DNA of 64,000 bases from Crotalaria pallida (lineage: Eukaryota; Streptophyta; Magnoliopsida; Fabales; Fabaceae): assembly GCA_037953625.1 (NCBI GenBank), contig CM075651.1, forward strand, positions 61,242,501 through 61,306,500, read 5' to 3'. Below, piece by piece: positions 1 to 10,681 of this stretch (positions within the stretch are counted from its first letter, which is position 1; each line of letters opens with the position of its first letter). Below the pieces are notes generated by a model. That model saw only the letters and a list, made by a program, of their open reading frames with translations, made no database searches and was not told the DNA's origin. The position numbers were made by a program, and so were the translations under genes.

Positions 1-504
1 CTTGGGTTATGTTCTATGCTTTATCAGTTAGTGCAATTCTCACCCTTACAACCAACACAGGTACAGGTGTAGGTCAGGAGCTTAGCTGAGAGTTGGGCCG
101 AGCAGGAGCACACTTCCCCACGGGAAGTGTGAGTATCCCATTTTAATTTTGTGTCGCCCCGGGCCATTTTATGTAATTTATGTATTTTCAAATAATTATG
201 AAATTATGTAATTTTAAATATAATGCGTAATGTCGGTGGCCCGGAGATAATAATTTAGAATTTGAGAAGTCGGGTATCCGTGTTTAGTATTTTATCGGAT
301 ACCGTAGGAATTAAAACAAATATGTTATATTTACTATTCTGGATATCTGGACAGGTAATCAGTGAAAACTAAATTTTTGGGAATGTCCATAAAATAGAGG
401 AAACTCTGTCCGATTTTCCGTAAAAATTATACTAAGTATTTCAATTAAAAAGAAATTTTCAAATCCATATTTTCAAAATGAGTAAAATAAAATAGGTTGT
501 TACA
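1..504 (+). repeat. 3' part of a 5' LTR (Gypsy-like), truncated by the window edge
   Basis: The stretch ends in TGTTACA and is followed four bases later by a tRNA-iMet primer-binding site, the arrangement expected at the 3' edge of a 5' LTR. The partner LTR starting at 3540 opens with TGTAACA, the matching inverted end. No coding potential is seen. The LTR's own start lies left of the window. I did not find a copy of these 504 bases at the end of the 3' LTR, so that LTR is probably truncated or rearranged. Confidence 0.7.
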
Positions 505-508
505 ATTA

Positions 509-520
509 TGGTATCAGAGC
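509..520 (+). other. Primer-binding site, initiator tRNA-Met type
   Basis: TGGTATCAGAGC is the standard 12-base complement to the 3' end of plant initiator tRNA-Met, used by many Gypsy and Copia elements to prime minus-strand DNA synthesis. It sits 4 bases after the LTR end, which fixes the element as plus-strand and the interior as 505-3539. Confidence 0.85.
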
Positions 521-660
521 AGTTGTCCTCGGCCTCGGAGTCGCGAGTTACTCCAATGGTTATCTCACCAAGAGAGTAACCAAAAAGTAGTGTCAAGTCC
601 TATAGTAGTTACTTAGGTTTATAGTTATAAAACCCTATTTAGTTATGTACTAAATTATGT

Positions 661-1602
661 ATGTGTCTGCATCAACAGAATCCTTTGTTGCCACACTGTA
701 GCAACATGAAGAATCAGTTTTTCGATTCCCCTGCTAGCAGTTCGGCTACTGATCGTAAGATCAATTCCCCAGCTGAATCTTTGAAATCCGAGCCGTATGA
801 CATCTGTTTTCAAGAAGGGCAAACTTCTGCAATGGTTAAGCTTAGATCGACTATTGAAGACAAGGAGCAACACGCGGGGGTACAAGTTGGTGAGAAGAAG
901 AGTATAATTTTGAGACCGGGAATGGTGCTTCTGAAACAACACTTGACTCATGAAGAACAGGTGGGCGTAGTGAAGGATTGTCGTGAGATGGGCTTAGGTC
1001 CTGGAGGTTTTTATCAACCAGGCTTTACAAGTGGAGCCAGACTCCGACTGAAAATGATGTGCCTCGGCTTAGATTGGAATCCTCAAACCCGAGTATATGG
1101 ACACACAAGGGTAATTGATGGAAGTGAACCACCCAATATTCCTGATCAGTTCATTCAGCTGGTTATGGGAGCGATGCAAGAAGCACAATCTTTGATTGAG
1201 AAGGAATGCGGTGCAAGTGAAGTGGAGGACATACTCCCTTCCATGTCCCCTGATGTCTGTATTGTCAATTTCTATGAAAAAAAAGGAAAGATTGGTCTTC
1301 ATCAGGACCGTGACGAAAGTGTTGGAAGCCTGCAAAGAGGTATACCAGTAGTATCATTCTGCATTGGTGACTCGGCTGAGTTTCTCTATGGAGACCAGAG
1401 AGATCCAAGGAGAGCAGAAAGAATTATCTTGGGGTCGGGTGATGTGTTAATATTCGGTGGCGAGTCTCGTCACATCTTTCATGGTGTGTCAGCAATCATA
1501 CCAGACATAGCCCCAGAGGGATTACTCAATGACACAGGACTTCGTCCTAGACGTCTCAACCTTACATTCCGACAATACCAGTTTCCTGGTCCACACCCTT
1601 AA
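661..1602 (+). CDS. AlkB-like 2-oxoglutarate/Fe(II)-dependent dioxygenase (plant ALKBH1-like), apparently captured in an LTR element
   Basis: This intact, intronless ORF of 313 codons resembles plant ALKBH1-type proteins, which use Fe(II) and 2-oxoglutarate to remove methyl groups from nucleic acids oxidatively. The double-stranded beta-helix core covers about residues 80-306. All expected ligands are present: iron binding by H214, D216 (H-Q-D) and H274 (F-H-G-V), and the 2-oxoglutarate motif RxNxTxR at R298-N300-T302-R304. The N-terminal 60 residues are polar and variable; the in-frame Met at codon 16 is an alternative start. The ORF lies between a PBS (509) and a PPT (~3526) in the element's orientation, with no gag or pol nearby, so capture through an mRNA copy is the simplest reading. 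A 14-A run at 1665-1678, 63 bases after the stop, could be a remnant poly(A) tail. Whether it is expressed cannot be seen. The family call is firm, the exact substrate is not. Confidence 0.88.
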   Translation: MCLHQQNPLLPHCSNMKNQFFDSPASSSATDRKINSPAESLKSEPYDICFQEGQTSAMVKLRSTIEDKEQHAGVQVGEKKSIILRPGMVLLKQHLTHEEQVGVVKDCREMGLGPGGFYQPGFTSGARLRLKMMCLGLDWNPQTRVYGHTRVIDGSEPPNIPDQFIQLVMGAMQEAQSLIEKECGASEVEDILPSMSPDVCIVNFYEKKGKIGLHQDRDESVGSLQRGIPVVSFCIGDSAEFLYGDQRDPRRAERIILGSGDVLIFGGESRHIFHGVSAIIPDIAPEGLLNDTGLRPRRLNLTFRQYQFPGPHP

Positions 1603-3525
1603 AGTCTGCGGTACAGCTACTTAAGGAGATCAGGGCCAAACCAACAAAAGGCATGAGACAATTCAAAAAAAAAAAAAACTTAGACAAACATTTTAAGTGC
1701 TTTCGATCTGCATCTCTACTTATTGTTAGCGGGAACATCTTAATCCGAATTATCTAGAATCGTAATTCCTAAACCTATTTCACTGAATAATTACAATATC
1801 TAAGAATTCCCTGCTTTCGACTTAATCCTGAACTTTAGAGAGATACTCTAAGTGTTTAAAGCCTTCATTTCTATTAAGTCTCAGTGTAAGGCATCCTAAA
1901 TCAATTCTCTTGGAATTTTAAATTCCTAATCCTGTAATTCCAGACGTGATGAATCCTAAGAAATACTCACCTCCAATCTAATCTTAAGTACCATCTAATG
2001 GAATACGTAGGAAAAACCTTACTTAGTTATAAGACCGTGACAAGAGACCTAACCAAGAACCTTGGGATAGTGTTGTCCTCTAATAGAGTGTAAGGTCAGG
2101 ATTAGTCATCCTTTCTCTTGCACTTGTTAAAAGATAATGCTATCATTTCATGACGCAGTGATGTACAGTTGATAAAGGTGAGATTGGGACTGACTACCTC
2201 GGTCTTCGCGTTTATTAACTGACAACAACATTGCAAATCCTAAAGAACGTGATGATGTGTCGTTGCTAGATGAAGGAGTGGGACTAGCTACCCCGGTCCT
2301 TGCATTTATTGGCGGACATATCATTGCAATCTCTCAAATCTGATTAGAACCATTGGCATAGGAATTCCGACCTGAAGAAGGTCAAGTCGAGTTCAAGCTC
2401 ACTAGAGATCTTGTGGAAATTCGTGACAATCGATCGTGCGACAAATCTACCCATGACAATCCTCTCTAGTATAGGAACATAGAGAGATGTAAGTATGTGA
2501 AACCGCCATATCTTAGAAAACCCAACAAGTAGTTCATCCAATGTTGTTGTCCGAACCCGTCACATAATCGAAAAGTAGTACCACTAATTCTTAACATTTG
2601 TTCAGTTACCCCTTGGTATCGATCTACGTAGGTATGTTGATACTAAGTAGGGGAGAACCTTATAACCCTACCCGAAACCCATCCGAGTGATGGTAAAGAA
2701 TGAGAACGACAGCCGAGCAGAACTAGAACGCAAACTACCTTAGTGTACCCACAGAAACATCAAGACCAAAAACGGATGAGATGTCGAACATCCGTTGTTA
2801 TCTCTTCCCACACTTTGGAAAGGCATAACAGACTTGCACGGGCCACCAATATCTCTCAAAGTGATGATGACATTATGTCGGACATCAACTCAACTTTTAA
2901 CAATGTTATCCTCATCAATGGTTGCCCAAGACCATTATTGTTAAAAACCTTACGTAAACCGCTAAGAAGGTCACTAGGAACTGGTGGAGAACCAACCTCG
3001 TACAAGTTAGGATAAATCCAAACAAACCCGGAATTGAGAAGTAGAATTAGACCTTGACCCCTATTCCCAAGTAGAAACCAATCTTAGCTTTTTTGGGACG
3101 AAGCGGAGCTAGGAAGCGAGTAAGCTGAAGCGACAATGAAATAGGATTAGGATGAAGTCAAGTAGAATGTCGGAGTGGCTTTTGCTAAATTCAGGCAAGG
3201 AAATGAAGTGCTAGGAATTCTTCAAGTGTTGTGATTAGGAGAACTGCAACCTGACAACAATGTCATTCTTAGAGTCTCAGGACTCTATATTGTGGCCCGA
3301 ATGACCAAAAATCTTGGGTTGCGCACTTAGAAGAATAAACAGGAGTCTGATCAAGGGGAGTGAATATTCTAGGAAACGAGCAGGAGTTGTGGTCATTAAG
3401 TCTCTTGGACGAATTCCGAGTAGGGGAGTAAATGAGGAAGAGATGCGAGGTTGCGGCACATTAATTCTCAAGGGTTTGTTATCTTCCAAGATTACTCGAT
3501 GGAATTTCGGGGACGAAATTCAAAT
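1603..3525 (+). other. Non-coding interior of the AlkB-carrying element
   Basis: Apart from the A-run at 1665-1678 I recognise nothing here. The short ORFs (under 95 codons) show no gag, protease, RT, RNase H or integrase motifs. The stretch therefore looks like the filler interior of a non-autonomous element that would need enzymes supplied in trans. Confidence 0.55.
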
Positions 3526-3539
3526 AAGTAGGGGAGAAA
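3526..3539 (+). other. Polypurine tract before the 3' LTR
   Basis: AAGTAGGGGAGAAA directly precedes TGTAACATCCC at 3540, and is itself preceded by GGGGACGAAATTC, a context commonly seen just upstream of Gypsy 3' LTRs. It would prime plus-strand DNA synthesis. It fixes the element's right interior edge. Confidence 0.8.
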
Positions 3540-3946
3540 TGTAACATCCCAAATTTTAAACCTAAGTGCAAATAAATTAATAATAGTTGGGATAATTGAA
3601 ATAATAATAATAAAACCATAATTAGACATTAAAAGAAGTGTTCAAGCATTAGAAAAGATTAACAATAATAATATTGGTTTAGGAAAAGAAAGGAGCATTA
3701 AATTGGAATTAGGAACAGGCCAGAAAAATAAATAATTCGGTACTAAAACATAACGTAGGTTAGAAAATCAAAATAAAAGATTTAGGACTCAAAACAAAAT
3801 TTCCACCGTTGGATATGAAGGTATGATTTTTAGGAAGTTGCTCGTCAAATTTGAGCAAGATCCGACGGTGAACGAAGAAGTTATGGCTGTTTCAAGTTGG
3901 GAGAAAATAGCTGAAAAATAGAAAAATGAAGTAGCAGTACCTGTGC

Positions 3947-4104
3947 ATTTTCGCTTAAGCGAAAATTATTTCGCTTAAGCGAAAATGTCACAGTTTCAAC
4001 ACCTAAAGAGCTCGCTTAAGCGAGTAGATTTCGCTTAAGCGAAATAGGTTCCATGGCATCACTGTAAGGGCTTCGCTTAAGCGAAAATGCTTCGCTTAAC
4101 CGAA
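3947..4104. repeat. Cluster of six palindromes with core CGCTTAAGCG
   Basis: Near-identical palindromes lie at 3947-3966 (20 bp perfect), 3969-3984 (16 bp), 4011-4024 (14 bp, ends CTC/GAG), 4028-4045 (18 bp), 4072-4085 (14 bp) and 4091-4104 (one mismatch: TTAACC). Spacing is irregular (about 20-45 bp), so this is not a simple tandem repeat. It lies in the LTR upstream of a pyrimidine-rich stretch, where U3 control elements would be expected. A binding-site role is inference. Confidence 0.9.
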
Positions 4105-4325
4105 AATTCTGCGATCTGCAACACTGAGAACGCGTTTTTGAGGGTATTTCCGCCATTTCCCACCCTAAAAACCCCTTTTTACACCCCAAACACTCCCTCC
4201 CTCACATCATTCGAACCTCCTTCTCCTCCCACCTTCTCCATCTTCTTCTTCCTCTCCAAGGAGCTAAGGTTTCTCCTCCCAACCCTCCCTTCTTCCACCA
4301 TCACCATTGATTCTTAAAGATTAAG

Positions 4326-7102
4326 TGTAACACCCCGATTTATATTTAAAAGTTTAACAAACTTAGTGAAAATAAAATGGTGAATTAAAAATTTTCTTAA
4401 TACAAGACAAGTTCATAAATAAAAATTGGGGAATTCATTCATAATATACATCACTTCAACTGGAATTCCCTTCTTTCGAATTGTTCGCTGCGCACCCTGA
4501 TCTTCAAGCTCCTTGATTATGCACCTAAAATGTTAACCACTAAGGGTGAGACCTTTTCACAACAGAGTGGATTAAGAGATAGTAAAAAGGTATATAATAA
4601 AAACTCAAGGATAATAATTAAATCAAGCCATGGATTAACAAAATGAATCACATTCACTTATTAACAATTTTTAAATATATTCCCATATTCATTCTCTTTC
4701 CATGTTTCATAAAACTGTATGTCACCTCACGGTCAGAGGCCAACAACCCACTTATACATTGTATGTCTCCTCACGGTCAGAGGACAACATACAAACCACA
4801 TATACATTGTATGTCTCCTCGCGGTCAGAGGACAACATACAAACCATATTCTCTTTTTCTTTTTATTTTTGCACCACTAGGAATTAGCGCACCTGCTAGG
4901 CAATTCGGCACCTACTAGGGACTTTACACCTGTCAGGACTGAGACACCCATTAGGCATCACCCGTTAGGACAACGCAATTAATTACCTTTCCATTAATTA
5001 TCCATTTTTCACAATTTCAGTTCACATGTTATTATCTTTTTCAGGTGGTCATGCAGTGTATTGATCCATTGGCGCACCGACGCCTAACGGGAATTTAGGA
5101 CGTAATGGGCAATTCGCCTGACAGGCAATTAGGCCCTAGCAGGGAATTCACCACCTAGCAGGGCACCTAGTGTGTCGGGGCATCCAAGGATCAACTACAC
5201 TGCATTCCTTTTATTCCATATCACAACTCATTCACAAAAGTCAAGCACAACATACACACCATTCAATAAATACTCGGAGAATTGCAAGTAATATCAAATA
5301 TTCATTTTCACCACTTTTATCGGACCCAATCATTCCTTTAATTTATAAATCAAACCATAATTTACCAAGTATTTCACAAATCACATATTTCCAACATTCT
5401 TCACACGCAAACATTTCAAGTTATATCTATATATAAATTCATTTCAAATTCCAGTTTATTGTTTCTTTTTACATCACATTTCCATTTTCAATGTTTATAA
5501 ACACACCACCGATTACTCACATATAGGGTCACATTTCGAATAATCACATATAAAACTCTTAGCGAGCATATCAATTTATCAACCATCAACCAATATCACA
5601 AATCAATCAACATACTCAGGTATGTCTCAGAGTACATTGAATGTAAGTCAACTCCCTAGGGTTCTTCACTTCCTACTTTAATATTAATAAAAAGAGAATT
5701 TGACATAAACAATTTAATTACTATAAAATCAACCATAAACATACTAATCACCCCTAAATCAACTTTAAATTAAAGCCATTTTGCTACCAACAACCCGGTC
5801 TAAGTATTAAACTCAAATCCTATTATACACTCTAACTATTCCTAACCCAAAGTGTGGAAAAGAGACTCTCCTTACCTTGGAAATCCTAGTCATAGTGGCA
5901 GAGTCATTTTTACATCCGCGACTTGCTCCGGCGTCAGGGTTAATAATAACGTGCTGGATTTAAATAGGAACATATGTTAAAAATAATTATAACATTAATA
6001 AATATATATATATATATCAAATAAATTCATTTATCTCAAAATAATAAATATATATCATTATACAATAAAGATATATAACTTTTTTTTCCAAAACATCTAT
6101 TTATTTGAAAATATAGGGATAATAAAAATATAGACGGATCGTCGAATAAATTACATGGATGGATAGAGGGAGTTGAGGAGATTATATACGTAAGAAGGAT
6201 TTGAGATTAAACGGTCGGATCTTGAGTAATCGGACCGAGAAAATTGAAATTCCAAAGTTTTGCTCTATCTCTGTGTCGCCCTTTCTTTCTCTCTCCGTAG
6301 CACTTTCTTTCTTCTTCTTATTGTTTTTGCTCTTTCACTTAAGTTTTGTGGCCCTTGCTTTTGTTTCTCGTGGTGGCCTTCGGGCCACATGTTTTATATA
6401 TATATTTTTTTTCTTTTGGGTTACGGTGGGGCTGGTAGATTTAGGAAAATATATATATTTTAACAACGTGCTCTTATTTGTGGGTCAATGCATATAGGTA
6501 TTTTGGGTTATAACTAAAATTTTGACGATCCAAATCATAAAATACATTTTAGTAAAACAATATTGTATTTTAATTACTCAAAACTAATTAGAAAATAATA
6601 AAGTTATCGGTCCCTCGGGATAGCTATTGCGTAATAAAAATTATCAAAATTCAAAACTAAATATATTTTCTCAATCTTGATATTAAACTTGATAATATAT
6701 AATATTTAAAATTTTGAAGTAGAAGATTATTATATATAAACTAAACCGGTAATATATTAAACCAGTCCAGAAGCTAAAAATAAAATAGCCTCCGAACACT
6801 ATGAAAATTTACAGGGACGTTCAAATATTAAGTTAAACATATTTTTCTGAAGAAACTGTTTATAAAAATGCATCTAAGGCTTGCCACTTGAGCTCCCTGT
6901 CAAAATGTTAATTAAACTAAATAAAAGTACTACTTTATTTTTGGAAAACGTATGATAACAAATTTTTACTTATTTCAATTAGGAAACGTATTTCAAATAT
7001 AATGATGAAATCAGAATTTTATTCCGAGACTAAATATTAAAAACATCATATTAAATCATTTAATTATTTTGCTAGAGATATTAGAAATAACGGGATGTTA
7101 CA
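4326..7102. mobile_element. 2.8-kb solo LTR with 5-bp target duplication
   Basis: The element opens with TGTAACACCCCG and closes with CGGGATGTTACA, so its ends are inverted repeats with one mismatch. It is flanked by TTAAG at 4321-4325 and 7103-7107. No PBS, PPT or coding domain is seen inside, so it is a solo LTR left by LTR-LTR recombination, or less likely a small non-autonomous element. It includes a three-copy tandem repeat (4716-4850) and AT-rich stretches. Orientation is not certain. A splice-donor-like GGTAAGG on the minus strand near 5870 resembles other long LTRs in the window. Confidence 0.8.
4716..4850. repeat. Tandem repeat, three copies of ~44-48 bp
   Basis: Copies begin at 4716, 4760 and 4808, each with TGTATGTC followed by CTC(A/G)CGGTCAGAGG. 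The third copy degrades near 4850. It lies inside the 2.8-kb solo LTR. Confidence 0.85.
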
Positions 7103-7956
7103 TTAAGCCTCCAAGCTTCAAGGCACCCCTCAATCTCTCTTTCCCCTCTTCCAATTTGAGTCACCATCACCACCTCAAGCTTCTCCATCAACATCCTCAT
7201 CCTCAAGCTCTCCATGGCTTCCATGGTGTGAGTTGCAAGCTCCAATCTCCATAGACATCAAGGTTTCCTTTTCCCTCTTTCCTTTTCAATCTTTCCATTT
7301 CCTTTTGATTTGGGTATTCTCATAACCCTTATTTATTATTGTTGTTGTTATTGTTCCTTGCCCCAATCTTACAAGAGTAGTTGGAGCCTCCCACACTCTA
7401 AGAGGGAACTCATCAAGCTTGCTATGCTTCGTGGATTAGTGGATACCGACACCTCTCCTACGTTAGGGCTCAAAGCTCTCTTAAGGTTTAGTCTCCCTTA
7501 ATTATATATAAGGTAAGGGGTTTATTGCCGCACGGTGGTTGTGTAACTGGTACTGTGTAGTCATGCCTGAGATTATCTGATTATGTGTGATTAGGGAACT
7601 TAGAATTTATTTTCATGATTTGGCATGCTTGTATGAGTTAATTGCTAACTGAAAAATGTTAAATGCTAATTGTTGATTAAATATTTAAATGTTAATAATT
7701 ATGTTTTAAATGTTGATATGTGAATGTCGATGCATGAATTGATTGGGATGTGAGTTTGGTTTAGAGTAGTATTAATATTAGCGAAGGAGTGAAAATTGAG
7801 GAAATTTAGTGAGAGCTCTATTTTTAGAAATAAAGTGATTTAGAAGGAAAGAAAAGAAATAAATTAAAGAGAGTAAGGTGAGAGAATTAGAATAAAATGA
7901 ACCATTAAAATGTGATTGAATTAAAAAGGGTAAAGAAGGAAAGACAGGGAATGTCA

Positions 7957-8320
7957 CAGGTTGGTCATAAGACCCTGTGGTTTAATAAAAGAGAATTCGA
8001 GCGCAGGTTGGTCATAAGACCCTGTGGCTCAACACAGGTTGGTTGTGGTGACCCTGTGGCTGGCGCAGGTGGTTGTGGTGACCCTGCGGCCAATTAAAAA
8101 ACACTGTCACAGGTTGGTTGTGGTGACCTTGTGGCTGGCGCAGGTGGGTTGTGGTGACCCTGCGGCCAAGTAGAACACACCGTCACAGGTGGGTTGTGGT
8201 GACCCTGTGGCTGACACAGGTGGGTTGTGGGGACCCTGTGTCCTGGCGTAGATGGGTCGTGGTGACTCTGCGACCAGTGGTGACGATCGGCACAGGTTGG
8301 TTGTGGTGACCCTGTGGCCC
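7957..8320. repeat. Minisatellite of ~10 units with inverted arms (CACAGG...CCTGTG)
   Basis: About ten units, each roughly 26-30 bp, follow the pattern (C/G)(A/C)(C/G)CAGGTNGGTTGTGGTGACCCTG(T/C)GGC, with short variable spacers of 2-20 bases. Units start near 7957, 8003, 8032, 8062, 8108, 8138, 8183, 8215, 8246 and 8291. The first two units carry CATAAG in place of TGTGGTG. Within most units CACAGG and CCTGTG are complementary, so each could form a small hairpin. Confidence 0.85.
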
Positions 8321-8330
8321 ATGATAGAAA

Positions 8331-9378
8331 CCGGTGTCTGTGGGTAACTGAACTCTATAACTTTTCCATAGTCGTTCAATATCATTCTTATCTTAGCAAC
8401 ATAATTCTTCTCTTTATAACTGAACTCGATTCTTGATAGTATTATCACCACTTTTAGAATATCATTGATCTCATCATAATCTCATAGGTTCCATCGTTTT
8501 ACTTAATTACCACATGGAATCAAGACGTAGCAAACGCCTCTCAACATATTCTTCATGATCAACAACAGATACATATTCATCATGCATAAATAAATAAATG
8601 AAAGCATGCTATTATCAAAACATTATCATATTAAACACATCATAACATATTATGTGGTCTTTGTCTCCTTCATATAAGTGGTCACACAATCACAAACAAT
8701 TGCCACAATACTACTGACTCAGAACCACGATGTTTCGATCTTTGAGATGATCGAGAACATCCTAATAAATCACCTAAATACCACGATGTCATAAATAAGC
8801 TTCTCTCTCACCTCAACTGGCGTGCAGATTTCCCAAGGTACTCCTCAAACGCAGATTAGCTACTACGTCCCTGCTTCCCTTTCGTGCTTGAAACTATATT
8901 TTTTTTCCTTACGTTAAAATCATTCTTAATAAATTTATTTCGAAAACATTTTTAACATCCTTGAAAAACTTTTAACTTCAATAGGTCGTTATATAACTCC
9001 TAATCACATTGCAAATATTCAGATGATTGCAAGTCTAAAACAAATCTATAAAATTTTAGGTGTGACCAAAACATCTTTATTAAGACTTGAAAACAATTCC
9101 AAAACAATCTTTAATACATTCATTCAAACTCTTATAAAATTAACATCTTAGAAATCATTAAACTTCTTTTTAAAAGATCTTTTTCAAATTAATTTGAACA
9201 GCATCTATAACTTTTAGTTTATTTCAAAACACTCAAAGTCCTTTTATTCTTTATTCATCAAAAATCAATATCATGACTACCATTATTCTCATACAAGGTC
9301 AAACAACCAACATATATAAATCACATAAATAACTTTGCATTCAACCACACTATCACACACATACACACACATTCACGC

Positions 9379-9416
<38 letters not shown>

Positions 9417-10125
9417 TATTCATTTTGCATAAAACCAATTCACTTTTATACTTTATTGAATTTTTCATTTGGCAGTCAAACAAAACACCAAATTAAAAAC
9501 CCACCTTATTATTTTTCTTTAGTCCATTCGGCCCATCCATATATTTATCTAAAGAAGCTTACTTCATTCACAAGTATTATTATAAAATTCTCTTAATTGA
9601 AAATTGAGTATTTCTTTCTTCAAAATAATTTGAAAACAACCAAACTTTTCACTTTAATCTAAGTCCCTGACTTTAAACACAAATAAACGAACTGAAAACA
9701 CTAACATGTTATAATAAAATTTATAACGCCTCTTAACAAATTAATCATGATTTCTTCAAAACATTTATATTTCATTCTTGAAAATAGATTTAACTTATAC
9801 TTGAAAACTATTTCTTAGAATAAGACTTTTCAAACATAAATCAAGTCTTGTAAAACACATTGATCAATAATTTTAAAAAGTATACAGCACCTTTAATTAT
9901 TTAAAAGCCACACATTTTTTTTCTTAGAGATTTTTCAGACTACAAAGGTCCATTAATTAAAGGCTGAAAAATTACATCCATTAGCAAAATAGCTAACTTG
10001 AAAAACCACTTTTTAATAAAAATACTAAACTTGGACAGCACCCATTTATCATTTCAAAGTCTCATTTTTACCATCACTCAAACCATATTTTTGTTTAATA
10101 CATGAACTAATCATTATACAAACTA
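8331..10125 (-). repeat. Diverged giant-LTR fragment (D-like), left part
   Basis: The block 8640-8830 is clearly related to 34250-34420 inside the 6-kb LTR D: both have GGTCTT(C/T)GTC, ATAAGTGG(T/C)CACACAATCA, CACCTAA(A/C)TACCAC and TTCTCTCTCACCT in the same order. The similarity makes this part of a diverged minus-strand giant LTR that was split by element C at 10131 and continues at 26709. It is AT-rich and non-coding, with a (TA)n microsatellite near 9385-9412. Confidence 0.6.
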
Positions 10126-10130
10126 ACTTT

Positions 10131-10637
10131 TGTGGTGGACCGACCCTCGGTCCTACCCTTACGATACTCAGCCGACCAGAATTATCTAATTAGTCAGACC
10201 ACGCCTATCCAAGTCGAGCACTTATTCAAGGACCCACCCTAACGACCTTGGACCGATCACATGGGCTCCACCCCTTAAGAGTCCAAGCTAGGGGCGCGTG
10301 AATCTAACTTGCCACAGGGATAAGACACCCCAATACAGGATAAGGATGAATGACTCGTCCCCTATCCTATATGGGACACGTCAGCTGCCTTGCTGGACCT
10401 GCGTACAGGCCCATAAGGTACAATGCCACCGCTATAAATAGCTGTCTCCAGCAAGGGGCTCAGGTACGTTCTCTCAATCCCTAATTGCACATTTGCACAC
10501 ACTAGTGATTAGGGAAACCCTAGCTATCCCAACTGGATACCTAGAATACCAAAGAAATCACATAGTAACATCAGATTATCCTCTAGCTCTCAGATCTCCC
10601 AATATCCTTGAGCTAGGGACTGGTCTTAGACACAACA
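10131..10637 (+). repeat. 5' LTR of element C
   Basis: 507 bp from TGTGGTGGACC to CACAACA. It is nearly identical to 26197-26703 and recognisably similar to the solo LTR at 15408-15947. TATAAATA at 10433-10440 is a good TATA box, conserved in all three copies and about 200 bp before the LTR end. Confidence 0.93.
10433..10440 (+). promoter_or_regulatory. TATA box of the C-family LTR
   Basis: TATAAATA followed by GCTGTCTCCAGC. The same box is at 15732-15739 in the solo LTR and 26499-26506 in the 3' LTR, in each case before a conserved GGGGCTCAGGTACGTTCT block that probably holds the transcription start. Confidence 0.7.
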
Positions 10638-10638
10638 T

Positions 10639-10655
10639 TGGCACCGTATGTGGGA
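10639..10655 (+). other. Primer-binding site of element C
   Basis: TGGCACCGTATGTGGGA lies one base after the LTR end. It resembles the TGGCGCCGTCTGTGGGA type of PBS common in Tat-lineage Gypsy elements, with two changes. Those changes may reflect decay. Confidence 0.7.
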
Positions 10656-10681
10656 ACGATAAACTATCATTCCCACCCAAA

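Larger units (their letters stand above)
3540..8330 (+). repeat. 3' LTR of the AlkB-carrying element, split by a solo LTR; right end uncertain
   Basis: Starts with TGTAACATCCC straight after the PPT. It contains an array of palindromes (3947-4104) and a pyrimidine-rich stretch before 4325, is interrupted by the solo LTR at 4326-7102, and resumes at 7108. From 7108 to about 7950 it is AT-rich and non-coding, then runs into a minisatellite (7957-8320). I could not find the expected terminal TGTTACA or the sequence seen at 1-504, so the end near 8330 is only where sequence resembling another LTR family (opposite orientation) begins. Confidence 0.5.

Noticed and set aside
661..1602. Bacterial contamination as source of the AlkB ORF
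   Set aside because: The protein is of the plant ALKBH1 type and flanks are plant LTR-element sequence.
4326..7102. DNA transposon (because ends are inverted repeats)
   Set aside because: 12-bp ends TGTAACA...TGTTACA with a 5-bp duplication match LTR ends seen elsewhere in the window; no transposase or longer inverted repeat.
7957..8320. CRISPR-like array
   Set aside because: Spacers are short, similar and irregular; context is a plant LTR. It is a minisatellite.
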